Shown here one piece after another: positions 29,397 to 36,663 of a DNA stretch of 64,000 bases (the first letter of the stretch is position 1; each line of letters begins with the position of its first letter). The stretch lies in the NCBI RefSeq assembly GCF_004015795.1, contig NZ_ML137218.1:2142710-2206709 (forward strand). The letters run 5' to 3'. A program made the translations under genes and the position numbers. The notes below the pieces were generated by a model. That model saw only the letters and a program-made list of their open reading frames with translations, was not told the origin of the DNA and searched no databases. This DNA is from Falsirhodobacter deserti (GTDB lineage: Bacteria > Pseudomonadota > Alphaproteobacteria > Rhodobacterales > Rhodobacteraceae).

Positions 29397-30182
29397 ATGA
29401 TACCGCAGCTGACAGACCGCACCGCCCTGACGCAGCACCGCGCCCGCGCCACCCGCGAGGCGCTGTTCCTGCACGAGGACGTGGCGGCCGAAGCGCAGGA
29501 AAGGCTGAACGAGGTTAACAGGACGTTTACGGACGCCGTTGTCGTGACGCCCTTTCCCGAGCTTTGGCCCGGTTTCCGCACGGTTCCCGATGCCGAGGTG
29601 CTGGAGCTGGAGCCGCAGTCGCAGGATCTGGTGATCCATGCCCTGTGCCTGCACTGGGCGAATGATCCGGTGGGGCAACTGGTGCAATGCCGCCGTGCCC
29701 TGCGCCCCGACGGGCTGCTGCTTTGCGCGACCCTTGGCGGGCAAACGCTGCATGAACTGCGAGCCGTTCTGGCCGAGGCGGAGGCCGCCGTCAGCGGTGG
29801 GCTTTCCCCGCGCGTTCTGCCGATGGCCGACATCCGCGATCTGGGCGGGCTGATGCAGCGGGCGGGGCTGGCGCTGCCGGTGGCCGACACCTTCACGCGC
29901 CGTGTCACCTATCGCGATGCGCTGCACCTGATGCATGATCTGCGGGCGATGGGCGAAACCTCGGCCCTTACCGGACGCCCCCGCCATTTCACGAAACGGT
30001 CAGTTCTGATGGAAGCGGCACGCCGGTATCACGAGGCTTTCGGGGATGCCGATGGGCGCGTTGGGGCAACGGTGGAAACGGTGTGGCTGACGGGTTGGGC
30101 CCCTGCCGACAGCCAGCCGCAGCCCTTGCGCCCGGGATCGGCCACCCACAGCCTTGCCGAGGCGCTGCGCCCGAAGGATTGA
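29397..30182 (+). CDS. NDUFAF5-like methyltransferase homologue with degenerate SAM-binding region
   Basis: A 261-residue protein resembling the methyltransferase-fold family of NDUFAF5 (complex I assembly) and BioC. The shared parts are LTDRTALTQHRARA at the N-terminus, SQDLVIHALCLHWANDPVGQL, LRPDGLLLCATLGGQTLHELR, SPRVLPMADIRDLGGLMQRAG and RDALHLMHDLRAMGE. Where motif I (DxGxGxG) should be, the sequence instead reads FTDAVVVTPFPELWPGF, with no Gly-rich loop. It may therefore not bind SAM in the normal way, or may act as a hydroxylase-like or structural assembly factor. No clear ribosome-binding site precedes the ATG. It lies 49 bases upstream of hemH. Confidence 0.75.
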   Translation: MIPQLTDRTALTQHRARATREALFLHEDVAAEAQERLNEVNRTFTDAVVVTPFPELWPGFRTVPDAEVLELEPQSQDLVIHALCLHWANDPVGQLVQCRRALRPDGLLLCATLGGQTLHELRAVLAEAEAAVSGGLSPRVLPMADIRDLGGLMQRAGLALPVADTFTRRVTYRDALHLMHDLRAMGETSALTGRPRHFTKRSVLMEAARRYHEAFGDADGRVGATVETVWLTGWAPADSQPQPLRPGSATHSLAEALRPKD

Positions 30183-30231
30183 CGCTCCCGACAGGGCGCG
30201 TATCTCAGATGCCAGCCAAAGGAGCCGCGTC

Positions 30232-31245
30232 ATGTCCCATCTTCCGTCCGATCACCCGCCCATGAAACCGCGACGGGTCGGTGTTCTGCTGGCCAACCTG
30301 GGAACGCCAGACGGGTATGATTACTGGAACATGCGCCGCTATCTGTCAGAATTTCTGTCGGACCGCCGCGTGATCGATTACCCGCGCTGGAAATGGCAGC
30401 CGCTTCTGCAAACTGTGATTCTGGCGAAACGGCCTTTCACCTCGGGGGCGAATTACAAATCCATCTGGAATCACGATAAGGGCGAAAGCCCTCTGATGAC
30501 GATCACGAAGGACCAGACCGCCGCACTGGCCGCCGAACTGCCCGAGGTGATGGTCGATTTCTGCATGCGCTATGGCAATCCGTCGACCGAATCGAAGGTA
30601 AAGGCGATGGTGGATGCCGGCTGCGATAAGATCCTGTTCGTGCCGCTTTATCCGCAATATGCGGGTGCGACGACGGCTACCGCCAATGACGCCTTCTTCC
30701 GCGCGGTCATGAAGCAGTTCCGTGCGCCCGCGGTCCGCACCATGCCGGAATACTTTGCCCACCCCGCCTATGTCGGTGCACTGGCCGGTTCTGTCCGTGA
30801 AGCGTGGGATGCGCTGGATGACAAGCCCGAGGTTCTTATTGCCTCCTATCACGGAATGCCGAAGCGCTATCTGATGGAAGGCGACCCCTATCACTGCAAG
30901 TGTCAGAAAACGACGCGCCTGCTGCGTGAAGCACTTGGCTGGGAAAAGGATGCCATCCAGACCACCTTCCAGTCCGTCTTCGGCCCGGAAGAATGGCTGC
31001 GCCCCTACACGGTGGAACATGTGGCAGAACTGGCGAAGCAGGGCCGCCGCCACATCGCCGTTGTCGCGCCCGCCTTTTCGGCCGACTGCATCGAAACGCT
31101 GGAGGAGATCAACGGAGAGATCCGCGAGGCCTTCCTTCATGCAGGTGGCGAACGCTTCACCTACATCCCCTGCCTGAACGACCGCGCCGACCATATCGCC
31201 GCCATGGCGCAGATCATCCGCGAGGAACTGACCGGCTGGCTGTGA
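30232..31245 (+). CDS. hemH: Ferrochelatase
   Basis: A 337-residue ferrochelatase that inserts ferrous iron into protoporphyrin IX, the last step of protoheme synthesis. Conserved elements include VGVLLANLGTPD, the catalytic His207 in ASYHGMPKRY, and Glu288 in FSADCIETLEE. A GDPYHCKCQKT stretch is present; Cys residues here and at CLNDR could be cluster ligands in some family members, but a C-terminal cluster motif is not evident. The start at 30232 is preceded by AAAGGAG. A hairpin follows the stop. hemY and the mitofilin gene lie 30 kb away. Confidence 0.96.
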   Translation: MSHLPSDHPPMKPRRVGVLLANLGTPDGYDYWNMRRYLSEFLSDRRVIDYPRWKWQPLLQTVILAKRPFTSGANYKSIWNHDKGESPLMTITKDQTAALAAELPEVMVDFCMRYGNPSTESKVKAMVDAGCDKILFVPLYPQYAGATTATANDAFFRAVMKQFRAPAVRTMPEYFAHPAYVGALAGSVREAWDALDDKPEVLIASYHGMPKRYLMEGDPYHCKCQKTTRLLREALGWEKDAIQTTFQSVFGPEEWLRPYTVEHVAELAKQGRRHIAVVAPAFSADCIETLEEINGEIREAFLHAGGERFTYIPCLNDRADHIAAMAQIIREELTGWL

Positions 31246-31252
31246 AAAAGGA

Positions 31253-31280
31253 AAAGGCGGTGGATCGCTCCACCGCCTTT
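31253..31280. terminator. Terminator between hemH and the small secreted protein gene
   Basis: A perfect 12-base-pair stem AAAGGCGGTGGA / TCCACCGCCTTT with a TCGC loop, A-rich on the left and T-ended on the right. It can serve both convergent genes; the T-run is short. Confidence 0.75.
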
Positions 31281-31305
31281 CCCTGATTCTGTTTTTCCTG
31301 AAAAA

Positions 31306-31497
31306 TCAGGAAGCAGCGGCAGCAGCGACGACCAGCAGCAGCAGCAGCGGAACGACCACACCGGCCGAGGAGGAAGAGGTGTTTTCTTCCACAACGGTCG
31401 GCTGCATGACCGGCTCCATGACCGGCTCAGCCATGCCGCCTGCGTAGGCGGAAGTAGCGGCGACCGAGAGAGCGGCGGCGAGTGCGAGTTTCTTCAT
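31306..31497 (-). CDS. Small exported protein with C-terminal hydrophobic tail (63 residues)
   Basis: A 63-residue protein: signal peptide at residues 1-19 (MKKLALAAALSVAATSAYA), a short Pro/Glu/Met-rich middle with the near-repeat AEPVMEPVMQP, a Ser run and a C-terminal hydrophobic stretch (VVVPLLLLLVVAAAAAS). A strong GGAGGT ribosome-binding site lies six bases before the ATG, supporting expression. The hydrophobic end suggests insertion into a membrane after export. Function is unknown; similar small proteins occur in Rhodobacteraceae from memory only. Confidence 0.75.
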   Translation of the reverse strand: MKKLALAAALSVAATSAYAGGMAEPVMEPVMQPTVVEENTSSSSAGVVVPLLLLLVVAAAAAS

Positions 31498-31575
31498 TTT
31501 GACCTCCAGTTACTGCTCAACGTCTTTGCTTTCAGAGGCGACGTTGCGCATCCAAGACTGTTCCTCGTACGAAAT

Positions 31576-31604
31576 GCATAAGCATCTCGGTAACGTGAAT
31601 GCAA
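31576..31604 (-). promoter_or_regulatory. Candidate sigma-70-type promoter of the small exported protein
   Basis: On the minus strand TTGCAT, 17 bases, TTATGC lies about 80 bases upstream of the 31497 start. The -10 element is imperfect. The rest of the 146-base gap holds nothing else recognisable. Confidence 0.3.
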
Positions 31605-31643
31605 TCGGCAGGTTCTGGTTCCTTCAAAGACTCGGATACGTTG

Positions 31644-32249
31644 TCAAATTAGCAACACTTGGGTGCCGACTTTGCACAGCGAATACAACTCCACGATGTG
31701 CTCGTTATACAGCCCGACGCAGCCGCTGGAGGATGCGCGGCCGATCTTGCGCGTGTCATGTGTACCGTGGATTCGGTAGTATTGCCATGACAGATACAGG
31801 GCCCGCACGCCCAACGGATTATCGGGTGCACCGCCCTGAACAACCTCCGGCCATTCAGGGTTCCGCTCGCGCATGGAGGGTGTCGGGCGCCAGGACGGAT
31901 TCTCCCGCATCTCCACAACCTGAGTGCGGCCCCGGCGTGTCAGATCTTCCGAAAGCGGGATGGAACAGGGATAGAGTTTGTACGTCGCCTGATCTTCCGA
32001 CCAGAAGTGCAGCGCCCGCGACGTCAGGTCCACCAGAATCGCGCCGTTGCGCGTGTTGTCGAAGTGGTTGCGCCAGTCCAGCATGCGGAAGCTGGACACG
32101 TTGGACCGCGTCGTGGCGGGGCCTTCCATCTGCGTGGTGCCCTGCATCACGGTGTTCTGCGCCTGTGCGAAGGCCGGAAGCGCAAGAGAGCCTGCCGCAG
32201 CCGCAGCCGCAGCGCCCAGAAGTGCCCGCCGGTTGATTCCGTCACCCAT
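31644..32249 (-). CDS. L,D-transpeptidase family protein with Tat-type signal
   Basis: A 201-residue exported protein. The N-terminus has a twin-arginine signal (INRRALLGAAAAAAAGSLALPAFA, Arg7-Arg8). The YkuD catalytic motif is present near the C-terminus: YYRIHGTHDTRKIG followed by SSGCVGLYNEHIVELY, with the essential His and Cys. Such enzymes cross-link peptidoglycan or attach proteins to it. The start at 32249 is chosen for GAGGAG just upstream and the Tat motif position. It is divergent from a CAP-domain lipoprotein gene, with a second L,D-transpeptidase beyond it. Confidence 0.88.
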   Translation of the reverse strand: MGDGINRRALLGAAAAAAAGSLALPAFAQAQNTVMQGTTQMEGPATTRSNVSSFRMLDWRNHFDNTRNGAILVDLTSRALHFWSEDQATYKLYPCSIPLSEDLTRRGRTQVVEMRENPSWRPTPSMRERNPEWPEVVQGGAPDNPLGVRALYLSWQYYRIHGTHDTRKIGRASSSGCVGLYNEHIVELYSLCKVGTQVLLI

Positions 32250-32428
32250 TCTCGTTCTCCTCAGTCGATCCGCAACGAAAATCGGCGGCGATCGCCGCGC
32301 ATCATACCGGCCCCTCTGCAAGGCGGCAAATCACGAAGCAAGCATCGCTGTCATGTCACGCAGAGTTGCGTTTGCCGCGGCGTATGGAATTGAATAGAAG
32401 CGTTGCTGAAATCTTCTACGGGACAGAC

Positions 32429-32965
32429 ATGAAACACCTCTCCATCCTTGCGATCTGCGGGGCGGTCGCCCTTTCAGCCTGTTCGCCCGGTCCCACCCAG
32501 ACCGCCGGCAGTCCGCGCGTTTACCGGGTGGAGGCAGGGCAGGAGGCCGAGGTTACCTACCGCATGCTGGATTCGGTCAACTCGCTGCGTCAGGCGCGGG
32601 GGCTTCGCCCCCTGCAACTGAACGCGGCGCTGACGGCAGCGGCCGCCACCCATTCGCGTGACATGTCGGTTCAGAACCGCCCGTGGCACTTCGGCTCCGA
32701 CGGCTCCTCGCCCTTGGTGCGGGCACAGCGCGCAGGGTATACCGGCAGCCTGCTGGGCGAGGATATCGCCGAAACCTACCAAACCGAGATCGAGACGCTG
32801 GGCGACTGGATGAAGCAGGTCGGCACGCGCGAGGTCGTGCTGAACCCGGCGGCCACGGACATGGGTTTTGCCTGGTATCAGGAGCCCACGGGCAAGCTTT
32901 GGTGGACGATCGTCACCGGTGCGGGCGGCGGCGGATACATGCCACAGATGGCCAGCGCCATGTAA
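32429..32965 (+). CDS. CAP-domain (SCP/PR-1-like) lipoprotein
   Basis: A 178-residue lipoprotein. The signal ends in the lipobox LSAC, so Cys is expected to be acylated. The CAP domain follows: LDSVNSLRQARGLRPLQLNAALTAAAATHSRDM, then RPWHFGSDG, LLGEDIAETYQ and ATDMGFAWYQE. Bacterial CAP proteins are poorly understood; some bind lipid or peptidoglycan. The start at 32429 gives a normal lipoprotein signal; earlier in-frame codons are rejected. It is flanked by two L,D-transpeptidase genes and ends at a strong terminator. Confidence 0.85.
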   Translation: MKHLSILAICGAVALSACSPGPTQTAGSPRVYRVEAGQEAEVTYRMLDSVNSLRQARGLRPLQLNAALTAAAATHSRDMSVQNRPWHFGSDGSSPLVRAQRAGYTGSLLGEDIAETYQTEIETLGDWMKQVGTREVVLNPAATDMGFAWYQEPTGKLWWTIVTGAGGGGYMPQMASAM

Positions 32966-32968
32966 GAC

Positions 32969-32995
32969 AAAGGCCCCGGAACTCCGGGGCCTTTT
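32969..32995. terminator. Bidirectional terminator after the CAP lipoprotein gene
   Basis: AAAGGCCCCGG and CCGGGGCCTTTT form a GC-rich stem with an AACT loop, an A-run before it and TTTT after it. It separates two convergent genes. Confidence 0.85.
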
Positions 32996-32998
32996 GCA

Positions 32999-33502
32999 CT
33001 ACGGCAGGATTTGGATGACGGTGCCATCGCGCACCATGGCATAGATCTCCTCCACCTCCTCATCCGTCACGGCGATGCAGCCCCACGTCCAGTCGCCCTG
33101 CGTCTGCCGGCCCGGTGGCTGGCCGTGGATGAAGATGTCGCCCCCCGGCAGCTTGCCGTTCGCCAGCGCGTGAATGCGCTCGTTGGCGTTGGGATAGGAT
33201 ACCCCCAGCGACAGGTGAAAGGCGCTGTTGGGATTGCGGCGATCGATATAGTAGGTGCCTTCGGGGGTTTTACCGTCCCCTTCGAACTGCTTGTGCCCTT
33301 CGGGGGCAAAGCCCAGCGCGATGTCATAAGCCTTCACGACCTGCGTCCCGCTCAGCATGTACATCTTGCGATTCGCCTTCTGGACCTGGATTTGGGTGAT
33401 TGCAGGCCCGTCATAGGTCTTGAACGTGCTGGGCGGCGCACTGCCGCACGAAACCAGCACTGTCATCAGCGCCAGCGCGATAAACGTCTTCACTGCCCGC
33501 AT
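32999..33502 (-). CDS. L,D-transpeptidase family lipoprotein
   Basis: A 167-residue protein with a lipoprotein signal (VLVSC; Cys19 predicted acylated) and a YkuD domain starting near TQIQVQKANRKMYMLSG. The catalytic motif is IFIHGQPPG followed by GDWTWGCIAVTDEEVEEIY, with His and Cys present. It is likely anchored in the outer or inner membrane and acts on peptidoglycan or on its cross-links to outer-membrane proteins. It differs from the Tat-dependent homologue upstream in signal type and size. Confidence 0.88.
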   Translation of the reverse strand: MRAVKTFIALALMTVLVSCGSAPPSTFKTYDGPAITQIQVQKANRKMYMLSGTQVVKAYDIALGFAPEGHKQFEGDGKTPEGTYYIDRRNPNSAFHLSLGVSYPNANERIHALANGKLPGGDIFIHGQPPGRQTQGDWTWGCIAVTDEEVEEIYAMVRDGTVIQILP

Positions 33503-33512
33503 TAGTCTGCCG

Positions 33513-33533
33513 TTTTTGGAGTTTTGCCAAAAA
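33513..33533. promoter_or_regulatory. Inverted repeat in the gap upstream of the L,D-transpeptidase lipoprotein gene
   Basis: TTTTTGG-N7-CCAAAAA is a perfect 7-base dyad in the 78-base gap between an RNA methyltransferase gene and the L,D-transpeptidase gene, 11 bases from the start of the latter. It could be an operator or a transcript hairpin. Confidence 0.35.
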
Positions 33534-33580
33534 TACCCCAGAATCGGGGCAAGTGCATAGGTCCGAATTGCACGCCCTGC

Positions 33581-34819
33581 TCACGTACGGGTGAACTTCG
33601 CCGCAAGCTCCACATGGGTGGACCAGCGAAACTGATCGACCACCGCCACCGCATCAAGCTTGTATCCGGCCGTGATCAGGATGCGGGCATCGCGGGCAAA
33701 GGTGACGGGATTGCACGACACCATCGCGACCAGCGGCACGTTGCTGCGGCCCAGCGCCTTCACCTGCGCTTCCGCCCCCGCGCGCGGCGGGTCGATGACG
33801 ACGGCGTCGAAGCCCTTCAACTCGTCTGCCTCAAGCGGGCGGCGGAACAGGTCCCGCGCCTCGGTCGTGACGCGCTTCAGACCCTGGGCGTCGCGCCAGC
33901 CACGATCCAGCGCGGCGGTCATGGCGGCATCCCCTTCCACCGCGTGCACCTCGGCCTCCTGTGCCAGCGGCAGCGCGAAGGTGCCGGATCCGGCGAACAG
34001 GTCCGCCACCTTCTTCGCCCCCCGGACCGAGGCGCGGACAAAGGCCACCAGCGCCGCCTCCCCTTCCGCCGTGGCCTGCAGGAACGCGCCCGAAGGGGAC
34101 GAAACGCGGGCGGGGCCGAAGTTCTGTGCAGGAGGTGTGCGCAGGGCCACAACCTCGTCATCCCATGTCAGGCGGGCAAGGCCGAAACCTTCGGCCAGCG
34201 CAGCCAGATCACCATGCAGCAGCGGCTCCAGCGGCTTGCCGCCCTTCACCGCCACATCCGGCCCGCCAAGGCTGTCGGTGACCGTCAGCGCCAGTTCCGT
34301 GCTGCGCGAGCCGCCAAGCTTCACCAGCGCCTCCAGCGCCGGAAATGCCGCTTTCAGCGACGGCGTCAGCAGCAGGCAGTGCGGCACCGCCACCAGCGTG
34401 TCCGACCCGCGGGCATGGAACCCCAGCAGAACCCCGTTCTTGGTGCGCCGCCCGTGCAGGGTGGCGCGGCGGCGCGTGCGGGCGGGCGATGTCTGCACCT
34501 CGCCCACCGGGGCCTGAAGCCCCTGCCCCGCCAGCGCCGTCACGACCACCTCGCGCTTCCAGCGGGCCACGAAATCGTCCGATGCGTGCTGCAGCGAACA
34601 GCCTCCGCAGGTCCGGTAATGCACGCACGGCGCCTTCACCCGATCGGCCGAGGGGGTGATGATCGATGGCGCGGCCATACGGTCGCCCGTGACCTCGCCC
34701 TCCACCACCTCGCCGGGAAGGACGCGCGGAATGAAGACGGGGCCCGAAGGCCCCTCCGTTCCAGGAACATAAGCCACCGCATCCCCGCGATGACCCAAGC
34801 GATCCGCAACCAGTCTCAT
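33581..34819 (-). CDS. 23S rRNA m5U methyltransferase family protein (RlmD/RumA-like)
   Basis: A 412-residue class I RNA methyltransferase. An OB/TRAM-like N-terminal region (LGHRGDAVAYVPG ... VLPGEVVEGEV) is followed by four cysteines expected to bind a [4Fe-4S] cluster (CVHYRTCGGCSLQH and PHC). SAM motif I is VADLFAGSGTFALPLA and the catalytic segment is VSCNPVTFARDARIL with the nucleophilic Cys, followed by DQFRWSTHVE. It likely methylates uridine in 23S rRNA; which position cannot be told. Its ATG overlaps the stop of the upstream ABC exporter gene (ATGA). Confidence 0.9.
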   Translation of the reverse strand: MRLVADRLGHRGDAVAYVPGTEGPSGPVFIPRVLPGEVVEGEVTGDRMAAPSIITPSADRVKAPCVHYRTCGGCSLQHASDDFVARWKREVVVTALAGQGLQAPVGEVQTSPARTRRRATLHGRRTKNGVLLGFHARGSDTLVAVPHCLLLTPSLKAAFPALEALVKLGGSRSTELALTVTDSLGGPDVAVKGGKPLEPLLHGDLAALAEGFGLARLTWDDEVVALRTPPAQNFGPARVSSPSGAFLQATAEGEAALVAFVRASVRGAKKVADLFAGSGTFALPLAQEAEVHAVEGDAAMTAALDRGWRDAQGLKRVTTEARDLFRRPLEADELKGFDAVVIDPPRAGAEAQVKALGRSNVPLVAMVSCNPVTFARDARILITAGYKLDAVAVVDQFRWSTHVELAAKFTRT

Positions 34820-36663
34820 TCCGCCGCCTCATCCATTCCAAGGAAGCCGCCGCTTTGCCGATTCCAGTAGCGGGCGTAAACCCCGTTTTTCTGCAACAGC
34901 TTCTCGTGTGCGCCTTCCTCGACGATGCGGCCCTGTTCCAGCACCACGATCCGGTCCATCTCGGCGATAGTGGAAAGGCGGTGGGCAATGGCCAGCACGG
35001 TCTTGCCTTCCATCACCTTTTCCAGCGCCAGCTGGATCGAGGCCTCGACCTCGCTGTCCAGCGCCGAAGTCGCCTCGTCCAACACAAGGATCGGGGCGTC
35101 CTTCACGAAGGCGCGGGCCAGCGCGATCCGCTGGCGCTGGCCACCGGACAGTTTCACCCCCCGTTCGCCCAGATAGGCGTCATAGCCCGAACGGCCCTGA
35201 TGGTCCGTCATGGTTTCGATGAAATCGTCAGCCTCGGCGGCACGGGCGGCGGCTTTCAGATCATCATCGCTCGCCTCGGGGCGGCCATACAGGATGTTGT
35301 CACGGGCCGAACGGTTGAACATCGCCGTTTCCTGCGTGACCATCCCGATCTGGCGGCGCAGGGATTCCTGCGTGATCTGGCGCACATCCTGCCCGTCGAT
35401 CAGGACCGCGCCCTTTTCCACATCGTAAAGCCGCAAAAGCAGCGCCACCAGCGTTGACTTACCCGCCCCGGAAGCCCCCACAATGCCCAGCTTTTCGCCC
35501 GGCGCGATCGTCAGGTCGATATCGTGGACGCCACCGTGCCGCCCGCCATAGGTGAAGGTGACGCCGCGGAAGGACACCTCGCCGCGGATGGCGGGAAGGC
35601 TCACGGCCTCGGGCGCGTCGGGCAGCTTGTGCGGCCGTGACAGCGTGTTCATCGCATCCTCCACCTCGCCGATGGAGGTGTAGATGGACATCAGCGTGAA
35701 GCTGACCCAGCCCGACATCTGCGCCAGCCGCATGGCGATGGCACCCGCAGCCGCAACATCCCCGATAGAGGCCTGCCCCCGCTGCCACAACATCAGCGTG
35801 CCGCCGATCAGCACCACCGGCAACACCCCCGACAGCAGCATCAGAGAAGCGCGGAACAGGGTGGAGATGACGCCGAAATCAAGGCTGCGATCGCGGAAGG
35901 TGCCCATGGCCTGAAGGGCCACGCGATCTTCGAACGCGCTGTGGGCGAACAGCTTGACCGTCTTGATGTTGGTGATCGTGTCCACCACCTGCCCCGACAC
36001 CATCGCCCGCGCTGATGCCCGCGCCGCCGAATTCTTGCGCACGCGCGGCATGAAGAAGCGGATCAGAACGACATAGGCGATCAACCACACCGCCAGCGCC
36101 CCTGCCAGCCAGCCATCCACGGAAATCAGGAAGATGGCCGAGCCGATGACCGAGGCCAGCGCAAAGGCCACCGTGTTGATCGTTTCCGCCGCCACGTCCG
36201 TCACGGCCCGTGCGGCCTGCATCTGCTTCTGGCTGATGCGGCCGGCGAAATCGTTGTCGAAGAAGGTCACGTCCTGCCCCATCGTCCAGCGATGCAGGCG
36301 CGACAGGACAAGCGGGAACACGTTCGGCTGCACCATGATCGCGTTCGAAGCCGAGGAAAGGCCGAAAAAGAACGGACGCAGCAGCATGAAGAACACGAAC
36401 AACCCGCCCAGCAGGTACCACCCGTCGGACCAAAGTGCCTGCGGCCCCGCTGCCTGGGCCCCGTCGATCACCCAGCCCAGGATGGAGGCGGAGATGACCT
36501 CCAGCGAACCGGTGAGGCAGGAGATGAACGCCGCCAGAAGCAGCGCAGGCCATGATCCCTTCAGGCACCACAGAAAGAACCGGCCCAGCTTGGCGGGCGG
36601 CTGGCCTTCTGCGGGGCGGAAGGCGTCGATCATGCCGCCAAGGCGGCGGAGGGAGTCGTTCAT
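34816..36663 (-). CDS. ABC exporter half-transporter (fused permease and ATPase)
   Basis: A 615-residue type IV ABC exporter subunit. The N-terminal part (about residues 30-330) has six transmembrane helices; the C-terminal ATPase has Walker A GASGAGKST, the signature LSGGQRQR, Walker B ILVLDEATSALD and the H-loop AHRLST, all intact. It probably pairs with the very similar protein encoded just upstream to form a heterodimer, or each forms a homodimer. Substrate is unknown; multidrug and lipid export are common in this family. ATGA overlaps link it to both neighbours. Confidence 0.93.
   Translation of the reverse strand: MNDSLRRLGGMIDAFRPAEGQPPAKLGRFFLWCLKGSWPALLLAAFISCLTGSLEVISASILGWVIDGAQAAGPQALWSDGWYLLGGLFVFFMLLRPFFFGLSSASNAIMVQPNVFPLVLSRLHRWTMGQDVTFFDNDFAGRISQKQMQAARAVTDVAAETINTVAFALASVIGSAIFLISVDGWLAGALAVWLIAYVVLIRFFMPRVRKNSAARASARAMVSGQVVDTITNIKTVKLFAHSAFEDRVALQAMGTFRDRSLDFGVISTLFRASLMLLSGVLPVVLIGGTLMLWQRGQASIGDVAAAGAIAMRLAQMSGWVSFTLMSIYTSIGEVEDAMNTLSRPHKLPDAPEAVSLPAIRGEVSFRGVTFTYGGRHGGVHDIDLTIAPGEKLGIVGASGAGKSTLVALLLRLYDVEKGAVLIDGQDVRQITQESLRRQIGMVTQETAMFNRSARDNILYGRPEASDDDLKAAARAAEADDFIETMTDHQGRSGYDAYLGERGVKLSGGQRQRIALARAFVKDAPILVLDEATSALDSEVEASIQLALEKVMEGKTVLAIAHRLSTIAEMDRIVVLEQGRIVEEGAHEKLLQKNGVYARYWNRQSGGFLGMDEAAE

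Noticed and set aside
32285..32298. GCGGCGATCGCCGC palindrome as a HIP1-like element or operator
   Set aside because: It is one copy in a GC-rich gap; HIP1 elements are numerous in the genomes that have them, and a 14-base GC palindrome is not very unlikely by chance.
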